From Saprospiraceae bacterium (lineage in GTDB: Bacteria > Bacteroidota > Bacteroidia > Chitinophagales > Saprospiraceae), in assembly GCA_020847915.1 (NCBI GenBank), contig JADLBE010000203.1, positions 1 to 32,840 of the forward strand: a DNA stretch of 32,840 nucleotides, given 5' to 3'. The stretch's first letter is position 1. The number at the start of each line of letters is the position of its first letter. The position numbers were made by a program, and so were the translations under genes. The notes below the pieces were generated by a model. That model made no database searches. It was not told the DNA's origin and saw only the letters and a list, made by a program, of their open reading frames with translations. This document shows, one piece after another, positions 1-6,617 of this stretch.

Positions 1-38
1 GGCGTGTTGAAAATGCGCTGGCGTGGCTGGTGAAACAC

Positions 39-602
39 CTAACCATTCCCCAGTTTCTCCCTGATTTTGTTGCCCACATTGCGCAAACGTAAGCCTAAAA
101 GCACGAAAAACACGCCGAATATGGCGGCATAGAGTCCTATCCACCATACGATGGATATGGCGCCTGCAGTTGGGTTGATGAGCATCAAAACTCCTAGGGC
201 AATGGAAACGAGACCGGCCAGTCCGAGCATCCATTCGTTTTCAATCTCTTTGCGCAATTTGATGGCGGCGAAAAACTCAAAAGTGCCGCTCAGGAGGCAC
301 CAAAGGGCGATGAACATCACCATGGTTGCAGCGCCAATGTCGGGACGAAGCAGCGCCAACAGGCCCAAAACAACACCGAGCCCGCCTTCCAGAAATACCG
401 ACCACCATTCGTCGTCTTCCCCACGCATCTGCCAGCCCAAAACAAGCGCCAGCAGTCCGTCGGCCAGAAAGAAGGCGCCCAGCATAACCACCATGGCGGT
501 GAAGGTGACCTCAGGTCGCGTGAATGCAAAAAAGGCAAAAAGCAGCGCTACTAGGCCGCGAAGGATCAGCATCCACCAGAATCGGGACATCGTTTTCAGC
601 AT
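39..602 (-). CDS. HdeD-like DUF308 integral membrane protein
   Basis: 187-residue, very hydrophobic protein with about six membrane segments arranged as three similar hairpin pairs, beginning with RFWWMLILRGLVALLFAFFAF and continuing through the LGVVLGLLALLRPD and LVSIALGVLMLINPTAG segments. The recurring G-x-x-x-L-L and P-x-x-x pattern at helix ends is typical of the HdeD/DUF308 family, named after an enterobacterial acid-resistance membrane protein; the function outside enterobacteria is unknown. An in-frame Met 15 codons upstream would overlap the neighbouring NlpC/P60 gene, so the internal Met (MLKTMSRFWW) was preferred. It lies 34 nt downstream of that lipoprotein gene on the same strand and may be cotranscribed. 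Family assignment is fairly sure, role is not. Confidence 0.8.
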   Translation of the reverse strand: MLKTMSRFWWMLILRGLVALLFAFFAFTRPEVTFTAMVVMLGAFFLADGLLALVLGWQMRGEDDEWWSVFLEGGLGVVLGLLALLRPDIGAATMVMFIALWCLLSGTFEFFAAIKLRKEIENEWMLGLAGLVSIALGVLMLINPTAGAISIVWWIGLYAAIFGVFFVLLGLRLRNVGNKIREKLGNG

Positions 603-636
603 GGTTCTCGGTTTTGTTTCATGCCAAGGTAAAAAC

Positions 637-1191
637 TTATTTGCCAATTACGTCTCTGGCGTACAACAATCGCTGCTGCCAGTATTTTGAAGTGGTAATG
701 TTTTCCTCAATGACGCCCCTGCTGGTTGTGCTGTGGATGCAGTACACGTTTTTACCGTCGCGCCTGCTCACCATGGCCACGTGTGAAACGTCGCGGCCGT
801 TTTCTGCAAAAAAAACAAGATCTCCTGGTTGCACCTTGCTGAGGGAGACTTCATTTCCCAAAACAGCCTGACCCCTGGATGCCGGGGTGATGGGAAAACC
901 GAATCCTTTGTAAACAAAACTGGTGAAGCCGGAACAGTCGAAGCCGGTTTTGGGATTGGTTCCTGCGTATTTGTAAGGTGTTCCGATGTATTTTCGCGCA
1001 TAATCGGCCATTTCCCTGCGTTTTTTCGAAACAGTTCCACTCGATGCCGGTGGTGTGGTTGTTGGTTTTGACGGCGAGGTGGGCGCCGGCTTGTCCGACG
1101 AAGATTTGTAATAAGAGACGGTGCCTTTTTTCGAACAGGATGCCGCCAGAAACAAAAAAAACAGCAAGGATAAAAATTGGAGCAAACGCAT
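637..1191 (-). CDS. NlpC/P60 family peptidoglycan hydrolase lipoprotein
   Basis: 184-residue exported lipoprotein. From the ATG the N-terminus is a signal sequence ending in the lipobox LAAS-C (Cys19), followed by a Ser/Thr/Pro/Lys-rich linker to about residue 55 and then a C-terminal NlpC/P60 domain. The papain-like triad is visible as Cys86 in GFDCSGF, His137 in VSHVAMV and His153 in YCIHSTTSRG. Such enzymes cut peptide stems of peptidoglycan, usually at D-Glu-diaminopimelate or similar bonds. Membrane anchoring in the periplasm or outer membrane is inferred from the lipobox. A TTG three codons upstream is possible, but the ATG gives a normal lipoprotein signal. It follows a second NlpC/P60 gene on the same strand, separated by a terminator, so the two are related but probably separately transcribed. 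Confidence 0.93.
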   Translation of the reverse strand: MRLLQFLSLLFFLFLAASCSKKGTVSYYKSSSDKPAPTSPSKPTTTPPASSGTVSKKRREMADYARKYIGTPYKYAGTNPKTGFDCSGFTSFVYKGFGFPITPASRGQAVLGNEVSLSKVQPGDLVFFAENGRDVSHVAMVSRRDGKNVYCIHSTTSRGVIEENITTSKYWQQRLLYARDVIGK

Positions 1192-1268
1192 AGCAAACAA
1201 GATTAATATTTTATTTCACTTCGGTTCCACACTTCTCCGGAATAACCACGCTTTACCGTGATATCCGC

Positions 1269-1286
1269 ATTCCCCATTCCCCATTC
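1269..1286. repeat. ATTCCCC heptamer array (about 2.6 copies)
   Basis: Two full copies of ATTCCCC followed by ATTC lie immediately beside the terminator of the neighbouring NlpC/P60 gene. The 7-base period matches the arrays found at other gene ends in this window, although here it is not attached to a stop codon. Confidence 0.7.
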
Positions 1287-1318
1287 AAAAAAAGCCACCC
1301 CGTTTTAACGGAATGGCT
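1287..1318 (-). terminator. Rho-independent terminator of the NlpC/P60 gene at 1385-1942
   Basis: Read on the minus strand, a 12-bp stem (AGCCATTCCGTT paired with AACGGGGTGGCT through two G-U wobbles, two-base loop) is followed by a run of seven T. It lies about 65 nt after the stop codon. Two smaller hairpins, at 1337-1353 and 1354-1367, stand between the stop codon and this terminator. Confidence 0.85.
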
Positions 1319-1384
1319 CATGTATTAACTTTTTTTCATACCGGTAAGGTATGATGCGAAAACGCATTGTATTTTCTTTAACAA

Positions 1385-1942
1385 TTACAATTGGGAGTCT
1401 GCAAACAAAGGCGCCTGATCGCTGATGACATCGCGGGCAAACAGGATGCGCGGTTTCCAGTACCTGGAAGTACTGATGTTTTCCACAACGATGCCACGCG
1501 AGCAAGTGCTGTGTACGCAGATGATGCCTTCGGCGGTGTTTTCAACCACCAAAGCAACGTGCTGGATGTAACCTTTGCCGCCGAAAAACACCAGGTCGCC
1601 TGGCAATACGTCGTTAAGGGAAATCCGTTTGCCCTGACGCGACTGCGTGCTCGAGCTGGAGGATACGTTGATGTTGAATTCTTTCAGGATGTAACGGGTA
1701 AAACCCGAGCAGTCGAAACCTGTTTTAGGGCTCTGTCCTGCGTATCGGTAGCGGAGTCCGGTGAAAGTTTGGGCCCAACCGGTAACCTGCTCGCGGAGCT
1801 GCATGATTTCAGCGCCTACTTCACGTGCTGGATTTTTGCCGGGGCTGTAAAAGGCTGAGGAGGAAACCCAAAATAGCAGAACCAGGCTACATGTGGCAAT
1901 AAATTGAACTGAACGGTTGAAACGTTTTGTTTCGAACATCAT
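1385..1942 (-). CDS. NlpC/P60 family peptidoglycan endopeptidase, secreted
   Basis: 185 residues. A signal-anchor-like hydrophobic stretch at about residues 12-30 is followed by a short helical spacer and an NlpC/P60 domain from about residue 52. The catalytic set is Cys78 in GFDCSGF, His128 in YIQHVALV and His144 in ICVHSTCSRG. There is no lipobox, so it is probably periplasmic or held by an uncleaved N-terminal helix. The sequence from the catalytic Cys to the final RDVI motif is strikingly like the lipoprotein at 637-1191, suggesting ancient duplication. Two successive ATG codons begin the frame. It has its own promoter about 190 nt upstream and a structured leader. Confidence 0.93.
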   Translation of the reverse strand: MMFETKRFNRSVQFIATCSLVLLFWVSSSAFYSPGKNPAREVGAEIMQLREQVTGWAQTFTGLRYRYAGQSPKTGFDCSGFTRYILKEFNINVSSSSSTQSRQGKRISLNDVLPGDLVFFGGKGYIQHVALVVENTAEGIICVHSTCSRGIVVENISTSRYWKPRILFARDVISDQAPLFADSQL

Positions 1943-2133
1943 AAGTGTGTAAGTTTAGTGAAGCAAACGGCCGCCGGGCCGTCTGTAGGGGATTAATCCC
2001 TGACGGGATGACAAGAAAAAGGCGATTCTTGGGCAATTATGGACTCCGAAATGGCTTGCGTGCGGCGGATATGTTCATGGAGAGGATTATGAAACCGGAG
2101 TCGATTTGGGATAATTTCCCTGCAAGCCGACGG
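1943..2133 (-). promoter_or_regulatory. Long structured 5' leader of the NlpC/P60 gene
   Basis: About 190 nt separate the -7 box from the start codon. Read on the minus strand, the leader has several possible stems: GGGA-AATTA-TCCC close to the start site; GACTCCG at 2096-2102 pairing with CGGAGTC at 2042-2048; a GTCATCCCGTCAGGGA hairpin running into the palindrome GGGATTAATCCC (1989-2014); and ACGGCC-CGGC-GGCCGT about 25-45 nt before the start codon. No known riboswitch class was recognised and no T-run makes any of these a clear terminator. A cis-acting regulatory role is inferred from length and folding only. Confidence 0.45.
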
Positions 2134-2141
2134 CAAAGGTA
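2134..2141 (-). promoter_or_regulatory. Bacteroidota -7 promoter box (TACCTTTG)
   Basis: TACCTTTG on the minus strand matches TAnnTTTG exactly. A TTG lies 18 nt upstream (2160-2162), close to the spacing expected for a -33 element. It would drive the NlpC/P60 gene at 1385-1942 with a long leader. Confidence 0.6.
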
Positions 2142-2190
2142 GCAATTGCTTTCAAAAAACAATGCGTTTAAAACAAAAAATGGAACAAAG

Positions 2191-2961
2191 TCACAGGTTC
2201 AATACAAAATCATCGGCATCGGCGAGAAAGGGCAACTCGCGACGGTATTTATGTAAAAAATCCAAGGAAAGTTCTGTGGTAAAGACGCCTTTTTGGTCTT
2301 TCGGCGATAAAATTTCTTGTCCGGAACAATCCAGAAGCACCGAATCCCCGCCGTATTCGTAGCCGTTTCCATCGGTGCCGATGATGTTCACGCCTGCTGT
2401 AAATGCTTGATTTTCAATGGATCGCGCTGGAAGTAAGCTTCGCCAATGGTGCGCTCTGCGCGAGGGCCAGTTGGCCAGAAAAAAAATAAGGTCATACGGC
2501 TCCTTTTGCTGCCTGCTCCACACCGGAAACCGTAAATCGTAACAAATCATGGGACAAATGCGCCATCCCCGCCATTCAAAAACCAGACGTTGCGTACCCG
2601 CCGCATAGTGCTCGTGTTCACCGGCAAGTGCAAAGCGGTGCCGTTTGTCGTAATGCAGTGTTGTGCCGTCGGGGAAAGCCACGAGCAGGCGGTTGTAATA
2701 GCTGCCGGCCTCTTTGCAAATGAACGAACCACAAACAGCAGCATCCAGTTGCCGGGCATGGTTCAACATCCAGCGTACGGTTTCACCGTCCATCGTTTCG
2801 GACAACGTTTCCGGACGCATGCTGAATCCTGTGGTGAACATTTCGGGCAGCAAAACCAGGTCGGTGGCTCCGGCAAGCGGTGCGAGCAAGGCATCGAAAC
2901 GTTCCCGGTTGGCGACAGGGTTCTCCCAGATGAGGTCGGTTTGTACAAGCGTAGTGCGCAT
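2191..2961 (-). CDS. Carbon-nitrogen hydrolase, YafV/omega-amidase type
   Basis: 256 residues, the same length as Escherichia coli YafV. The Glu-Lys-Cys triad of the nitrilase superfamily is in place: Glu40 in LLPEMFTTGF, Lys106 in HYDKRHRFALAGEH and Cys140 in CPMICYDLRFPVW. The KRHRF...GEH stretch after the lysine and YDLRFP after the cysteine are characteristic of omega-amidases, which hydrolyse alpha-ketoglutaramate (and ketosuccinamate) to the keto acid and ammonia, a repair step after glutamine transamination. Cytoplasmic, no signal. Its start is 59 nt from that of the divergent enoyl-CoA hydratase gene; no convincing promoter box of its own was seen. Confidence 0.9.
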   Translation of the reverse strand: MRTTLVQTDLIWENPVANRERFDALLAPLAGATDLVLLPEMFTTGFSMRPETLSETMDGETVRWMLNHARQLDAAVCGSFICKEAGSYYNRLLVAFPDGTTLHYDKRHRFALAGEHEHYAAGTQRLVFEWRGWRICPMICYDLRFPVWSRQQKEPYDLIFFLANWPSRRAHHWRSLLPARSIENQAFTAGVNIIGTDGNGYEYGGDSVLLDCSGQEILSPKDQKGVFTTELSLDFLHKYRRELPFLADADDFVLNL

Positions 2962-2986
2962 GGTGCTAAGGTCGTGTGTTTGTAGG

Positions 2987-2994
2987 TATCTTTG
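2987..2994 (+). promoter_or_regulatory. Bacteroidota -7 promoter box (TATCTTTG)
   Basis: TATCTTTG is an exact TAnnTTTG match, 26 nt before the ATG of the enoyl-CoA hydratase. No clear -33 TTG at the usual spacing was found. Its position argues for the ATG at 3021 rather than an in-frame upstream start at 2976. Confidence 0.6.
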
Positions 2995-3020
2995 CCACCC
3001 TTAACCGAACAAATTTCACC

Positions 3021-3791
3021 ATGGATATTACCCAGCAAGGCTACGTCAAATACGAGGTTTCACCCGCCGGCGTGGCACGTATCGTTTTTTTTCACCCCAA
3101 CCACAACAGTTTGCCCAGCAAACTGCTTCAGAGCCTCGCCGACGCGTTCGAACGTGCTTCAAGCGATCCGGCGGCTCGCATCGTGCTGCTGGCCAGTGAA
3201 GGCCACAAAACCTTTTGTGCAGGCGCCAGTTTCGACGAACTTTCCGCCATCAACGATTTTGAAACCGGCCACCGCTTTTTTTCCGGCTTCGGGAACGTGA
3301 TCAATGCCATGCGCACATGTTCCAAAATCATCTTGGGACGTATCAACGGCAAAGCTGTGGGCGGCGGCGTAGGACTTTTAGCAGCCACCGACTACTGTCT
3401 GGCCAGCAAATACGCCTCCGTGCGCCTCAGCGAACTTGCCGTGGGTTTCGGCCCCTTTGTCATCGGTCCAGCCGTGGAACGCAAAGTAGGCCCGGCAGCT
3501 TTCAGCCAAATGGCGCTGAACCCCGACGAATGGCAAACGGCCGAATGGGCCAAAGCCAAAGGTCTTTTCCAGGAAGCTTTTGAAAGTGAAGAACAACTCG
3601 ACGCCTACATCGAACATTTCAGTGCAAAACTCTGCGGTTACCACACCGAGGCGCTCGCCGAACTCAAATCCATCTTTTGGAAAGGTACGGAGCACTGGGA
3701 TACGCTCCTGAGCGAACGCGCCGCCATCAGCGGCCGACTGGCGCTGTCGGATTTTACGAAAAATGCGATTAAAGCTTTTAAAAGCAGTTAG
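3021..3791 (+). CDS. Enoyl-CoA hydratase/isomerase family protein
   Basis: 256 residues of crotonase fold. The oxyanion-hole segments are visible as TFCAGASFDEL (residues 64-74) and GKAVGGGVGLLAATDYC (110-126). A glutamate at position 138 (RLSELAVGFGP) aligns with the second catalytic glutamate of hydratases (Glu164 in rat mitochondrial enzyme), but the first (Glu144) is replaced by Gly118. One-glutamate crotonases include methylglutaconyl-CoA hydratases of leucine breakdown and several isomerases, so the substrate cannot be fixed. The start at MDITQQ was chosen because a promoter box sits between it and an upstream Met. The stop codon TAG is already part of the GCAGTTA array that follows. 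Confidence 0.88.
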   Translation: MDITQQGYVKYEVSPAGVARIVFFHPNHNSLPSKLLQSLADAFERASSDPAARIVLLASEGHKTFCAGASFDELSAINDFETGHRFFSGFGNVINAMRTCSKIILGRINGKAVGGGVGLLAATDYCLASKYASVRLSELAVGFGPFVIGPAVERKVGPAAFSQMALNPDEWQTAEWAKAKGLFQEAFESEEQLDAYIEHFSAKLCGYHTEALAELKSIFWKGTEHWDTLLSERAAISGRLALSDFTKNAIKAFKSS

Positions 3792-3825
3792 CAGTTAGCA
3801 GTTAGCAGGCAGCAGGCAGCAGGCA
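3784..3825 (+). repeat. GCAGTTA x3 plus GCAGGCA x3 heptamer array
   Basis: Six exact 7-base units in two types begin inside the last codons of the enoyl-CoA hydratase; the TAG stop spans the first two units. The GCAGGCA type is the same unit, in the same sense relative to the gene, as the array behind carA, so the two form an inverted repeat about 120 bp apart. Confidence 0.95.
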
Positions 3826-3900
3826 GTGCGCATGCGTTTTACATTTACAAGTGGCCGAAAGTAGTGAGTCCTATAGAAACTATCAAATTCAATAAATAAA

Positions 3901-3931
3901 AATGAGTCATCCCTGAAAGGGATGACCCATT
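3901..3931. terminator. Bidirectional terminator between convergent genes
   Basis: A 14-bp stem with one mismatch (AATGAGTCATCCCT with AGGGATGACCCATT, loop GAA) is followed by a T-rich run on the plus strand (3934-3942) and preceded by an A-rich run that serves the minus strand. It serves the enoyl-CoA hydratase and carA. The GTCATCCCT...AGGGATGAC core resembles the small hairpin element seen elsewhere in the window. Confidence 0.85.
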
Positions 3932-3943
3932 GTATTTTTTTTA

Positions 3944-4000
3944 GCTGCCTGCTGCCTGCTGCCTGCTGCCTGCTGCCTGCTGCCTGCTGCCTGCTGCCTG
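3944..4000 (-). repeat. GCTGCCT (AGGCAGC) heptamer array, 8 exact copies
   Basis: Eight perfect copies end one base before the carA stop codon; read with carA the transcript runs TAG-CAGGCAG and onwards. It is the inverted counterpart of the array at 3784-3825, with the terminator lying between them. Confidence 0.96.
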
Positions 4001-5086
4001 CTATGACAGCATTTCCACAAACGCATCAAACAAATACCGTGCGTCGTGTGGGCCGGGACTGGCTTCGGGGTGGTATTGTACGCTGAAGGCAGGTTTGTTT
4101 TTCAGGCGGATGCCTTCCACCGTATTGTCGTTGAGGTTGATGTGGGTAGCTTCAACGAGGGAAGGGGAATCGTACACGGCTTGTTCGAGAACGCCGAATC
4201 CGTGGTTTTGACTGGTAATTTCACTTTGGCCGGTGATGAGGTTTTTTACCGGGTGGTTGATGCCGCGGTGGCCGTGGTGGAGTTTGTAGGTGGGCAACCC
4301 GACCGCGCGTGCGAGCAGTTGTTGTCCCAGACAAATACCAAACAGTGGCTTTTCTTCGGCCAGCATTTTGCGGATGTTGTCCACGGCGTAGTCCATGGGT
4401 GCCGGGTCGCCAGGACCGTTGGACAGGAAGTAACCGTCGGGATTCCAGGCTTTTACCGTCTCGAAGGGTGTTTGGGCTGGAAATACACGAAGGAAACATT
4501 TGCGTTGATCGAAACAGCGCAGGATGTTCTTTTTCACCCCGTAGTCCATTACGGCAATGCGGTAGGGCGCTTCGGGATCACCGATTTCGTAAGGTTCGGA
4601 GCAGGTGACGCGGCTGGAAAGCTCGAGGCCGTCCATGCTGGGTGTGTTTTTAAGGATGCCAATGAGTTGGTCGACATCGTCGATCTCCGACGAAATGATG
4701 CAGTTCATGGCGCCGCGTTGGCGGATGTGCTGTACGATGGCGCGGGTATCCACACCTTCTATGGCCACGAGGTTTTGTTGTTCGAAGTAGTCCTGAATGC
4801 TCAGATCGGCATTGGCACGGCTGTACGGAACATTAAAATTACGGCAAATGAAGCCGGCAATTTTGATGCCGTTGCTTTCAACTTCGGAGTTTTTGATGCC
4901 GTAGTTGCCGATGTGCACGTTGGTGGCTACAAGGATTTGTCCGAAGTAAGAAGGGTCGGTAAAAATTTCCTGATAGCCGGTCATGCCGGTGTTGAAACAA
5001 ATTTCGCCGGTGGTAGTGCCGATTTTGCCGGCGGCAGTACCGTGGAATACGGTACCGTCTTCGAGAAGGAGAATGGCTTTGCCCAT
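4001..5086 (-). CDS. carA: Carbamoyl-phosphate synthase small (glutaminase) subunit
   Basis: 361 residues, normal length for CarA. The N-terminal half holds the family's TGMTGYQEIFTDPSYFGQI segment, and the C-terminal half is a class I glutamine amidotransferase with nucleophile Cys252 in GICLGQQLL and His339/Glu341 in YHPEASPGP. It releases ammonia from glutamine for carbamoyl phosphate, feeding pyrimidine and arginine synthesis, and works as a complex with CarB, which is not in this window. The start is the only well-placed ATG; a GACCTTTG box lies 46 nt upstream. Its stop codon abuts a heptamer repeat array. Confidence 0.97.
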   Translation of the reverse strand: MGKAILLLEDGTVFHGTAAGKIGTTTGEICFNTGMTGYQEIFTDPSYFGQILVATNVHIGNYGIKNSEVESNGIKIAGFICRNFNVPYSRANADLSIQDYFEQQNLVAIEGVDTRAIVQHIRQRGAMNCIISSEIDDVDQLIGILKNTPSMDGLELSSRVTCSEPYEIGDPEAPYRIAVMDYGVKKNILRCFDQRKCFLRVFPAQTPFETVKAWNPDGYFLSNGPGDPAPMDYAVDNIRKMLAEEKPLFGICLGQQLLARAVGLPTYKLHHGHRGINHPVKNLITGQSEITSQNHGFGVLEQAVYDSPSLVEATHINLNDNTVEGIRLKNKPAFSVQYHPEASPGPHDARYLFDAFVEMLS

Positions 5087-5132
5087 GTGTTTGTGGAATA
5101 TGCGACCTGCACTGCCGCTGGTTTTCGGGCGG

Positions 5133-5140
5133 CAAAGGTC
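5133..5140 (-). promoter_or_regulatory. Probable carA -7 box (GACCTTTG)
   Basis: GACCTTTG differs from TAnnTTTG at the first base only and lies 46 nt before the carA start. No -33 TTG at normal spacing was seen. Confidence 0.4.
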
Positions 5141-5210
5141 GGATTTAGCCGGGACTTTTTGGCGCAGCCAACCGTTTTTATTTGCCGTAGGCTAAAAATC
5201 ATTTTCATCA

Positions 5211-5264
5211 AATGTTAAGTTTTTTCCTTCCAGGTAAACTTAACATTAAATAATTGTTAAGTTT
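5211..5264. promoter_or_regulatory. Three-part GTTAAGTTT / AAACTTAAC inverted repeat
   Basis: AATGTTAAGTTT (5211-5222) and AAACTTAACATT (5236-5247) are perfect 12-bp inverted repeats, and GTTAAGTTT (5256-5264) repeats the first half again. The cluster sits between the divergent carA and 118-residue protein genes, just upstream of a possible -7 box at 5267. It could be a regulator-binding site or a cruciform-forming sequence. Confidence 0.5.
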
Positions 5265-5266
5265 TG

Positions 5267-5274
5267 GACCTTTG
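5267..5274 (+). promoter_or_regulatory. Probable -7 box (GACCTTTG)
   Basis: One mismatch from TAnnTTTG, 66 nt before the 118-residue protein gene. It is identical to the box proposed for the divergent carA gene. Confidence 0.4.
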
Positions 5275-5301
5275 TGCCAGTCAGGTTCCTAACCTTGCCA
5301 T

Positions 5302-5327
5302 GACGACCGAGGAGTCGTCTGTTTTTT
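5302..5327 (+). terminator. Leader hairpin with T-run, possible attenuator
   Basis: GACGAC-CGAGGA-GTCGTC followed by TGTTTTTT lies 14 nt before the start codon of the 118-residue protein. A smaller hairpin AGGTT-CCT-AACCT lies just upstream (5283-5295). A terminator-like structure in front of a gene and behind its likely promoter suggests attenuation, but the stem is short. Confidence 0.4.
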
Positions 5328-5340
5328 AAAAACACATTTT

Positions 5341-5697
5341 ATGAAGAAGAAAATTGCCAAGATGCTCCAATCGGAGCAGTGGAAAACCAATGCCCGTTTC
5401 AAAGCTTTGTACAAAGAAATCCAGGCCGCCGAGGCGCGTGTAGAAGATGCCATCAAGGCCAAGGAAGCTGCCAAAGCAGCTTACCGTGAAGTTTTGCCTT
5501 CCGGCGACCAGGTTGTGCTTATGGAAAAGTTGACGGCCTTCCGTCAGGCCAAACTGATGCGCGAATTTGAAGAAGCCGCCCTCACCCTGGCACAGTTCCG
5601 TTTGTACCAGTGGGCTGAGCAACAAAAAGAAAAAGCCAAAGCAGCTGCCAAAAAGAAAAAGCCGGTGATTGAAAAAGCGGTTGCCAAGGTTGCCTAA
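5341..5697 (+). CDS. Small basic coiled-coil protein, unknown function
   Basis: 118 residues, rich in Lys, Ala and Glu. Residues 1-100 are predicted almost wholly helical with heptad-like spacing (KALYKEIQAAEARVEDAIKA and onwards), broken near residue 53 by LPSGDQ. The last 20 residues form a Lys/Ala-rich tail (KAAAKKKKPVIEKAVAKVA) reminiscent of histone-H1-like nucleic-acid-binding tails. No catalytic motif, signal peptide or membrane segment. It begins cleanly at an ATG and ends 9 nt before the TIGR02757 gene, so the two are probably cotranscribed. I do not recognise the family; nucleic-acid binding is only a guess from charge. Confidence 0.75.
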   Translation: MKKKIAKMLQSEQWKTNARFKALYKEIQAAEARVEDAIKAKEAAKAAYREVLPSGDQVVLMEKLTAFRQAKLMREFEEAALTLAQFRLYQWAEQQKEKAKAAAKKKKPVIEKAVAKVA

Positions 5698-5706
5698 TTT
5701 TGGCCC

Positions 5707-6480
5707 ATGGCCGACCAGGATGCTCTGCGCCGCATGCTCGATGAAGCCTTGCGGCGTTTCAATACCCCCGACTTTATTCCACACGATCCGATCCGTATAC
5801 CGCACCGCTTTACGCAGCTGCAGGACCGCGAGATCATGGCCTTTTGGACGGCCACACTCGCCTGGGGCAACCGAAAAAGCATCATCAACAGTGCTGAAAA
5901 GTTGGTTCAATTGATGGACGGCGCGCCTTACGACTTCATTTTAAACCATGAAGAAAAGGACCGCCAACGTTTCCTGGAGTTTAAACACCGAACCTTTCAG
6001 GCCACCGACACCCTGTACTTCCTGGAGTTTTTTCAAAACCACTACCGGCAGCATCACTCGCTGGAAGATGCTTTTGTAAGCCACCTGAAACCCGGCGAAG
6101 TGCATGTGGAAAACGCCATCGCAGGGTTTCACCAAACGTTTTTCGACCATCCTTATGCACCCGGGCGTACACGCAAACACGTGGCCACACCCGACAGGGG
6201 CAGTACCTGCAAACGTATCAACATGTTCCTGCGCTGGATGGTACGCCGCGATGAAGCCGGGGTCGATTTTGGCGACTGGCAACGGTTACGGCCGTCACAA
6301 TTGCTGATACCACTTGATGTTCATGTGGAAAAAGTAGCGCGCAAACTGGGCCTGCTGACACGTACCCAGGTCGATTGGAAGGCTGTACTTGAACTCACGG
6401 AAAACCTCCGCGCCTTTGATCCGGAAGACCCGGTGAAATACGATTTTGCTTTATTCGGAATGGGAGTACTGAAGTCGTAA
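5707..6480 (+). CDS. TIGR02757 (DUF2400) family protein
   Basis: 257 residues. The opening FIPHDPIRIPHRFTQLQDREIMAFWTATLAWGNRKSII region and the later INMFLRWMVRRDEAGVDFGDW and LIPLDVHVEKVARKLGLLTR blocks are the recognisable signature of the TIGR02757/DUF2400 family, common in Bacteroidota and some other bacteria. Function is not established; the C-terminal part has an arrangement reminiscent of helix-hairpin-helix DNA glycosylases (R-x-x-D after a paired helix, then an HV-x-x-x-A-R-x-LGL helix), which would suit a DNA-acting protein but is unproven. It follows the small basic protein with a 9-nt gap. The stop TAA is the tail of the first GTCGTAA repeat unit. Confidence 0.88.
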   Translation: MADQDALRRMLDEALRRFNTPDFIPHDPIRIPHRFTQLQDREIMAFWTATLAWGNRKSIINSAEKLVQLMDGAPYDFILNHEEKDRQRFLEFKHRTFQATDTLYFLEFFQNHYRQHHSLEDAFVSHLKPGEVHVENAIAGFHQTFFDHPYAPGRTRKHVATPDRGSTCKRINMFLRWMVRRDEAGVDFGDWQRLRPSQLLIPLDVHVEKVARKLGLLTRTQVDWKAVLELTENLRAFDPEDPVKYDFALFGMGVLKS

Positions 6481-6487
6481 GTCGTAA
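6474..6487 (+). repeat. GTCGTAA heptamer repeat overlapping the stop codon
   Basis: Two exact GTCGTAA copies, then GTCGG. The first copy encodes the last residue and the stop codon of the TIGR02757 gene. Confidence 0.9.
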
Positions 6488-6513
6488 GTCGGGCTATAGC
6501 TTGGGATTGGAAT

Positions 6514-6560
6514 AAAAAAATGCCCAATTGTTTGGAATTCAAACGATTGGGCATTTTTTT
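6514..6560. terminator. Bidirectional terminator between convergent genes
   Basis: A 15-bp stem (AATGCCCAATTGTTT with AAACGATTGGGCATT, one wobble, seven-base loop) has seven A before and seven T after it, so it can stop transcription from both sides: the TIGR02757 gene and the SPOR-OmpA gene. Confidence 0.93.
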
Positions 6561-6583
6561 ATTGAAATACTAAGCCGAATGCT

Positions 6584-6616
6584 GACTTACGACTTACGAC
6601 TTACGACTTACGACTT
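6584..6616 (-). repeat. GACTTAC (GTAAGTC) heptamer array, 4.7 copies
   Basis: Four full copies and a partial one begin one base after the SPOR-OmpA stop codon. Read with that gene the array is GTCGTAA, the same unit and sense as the one at the end of the TIGR02757 gene; the two arrays bracket the terminator at 6514-6560. Confidence 0.95.
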
Positions 6617-6617
6617 T

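Noticed and set aside
1943-2133. Known riboswitch in the NlpC/P60 leader
   Set aside because: No conserved core of a known class could be recognised by eye, so only a structured leader is claimed.
3944-4000. CRISPR array
   Set aside because: Units are 7 bases without spacers and no cas gene is present; it is a simple tandem repeat.
4046-5218. 390-codon open frame on the plus strand across carA
   Set aside because: Antisense shadow of carA, low in recognisable motifs; carA is an unmistakable enzyme gene of normal length.
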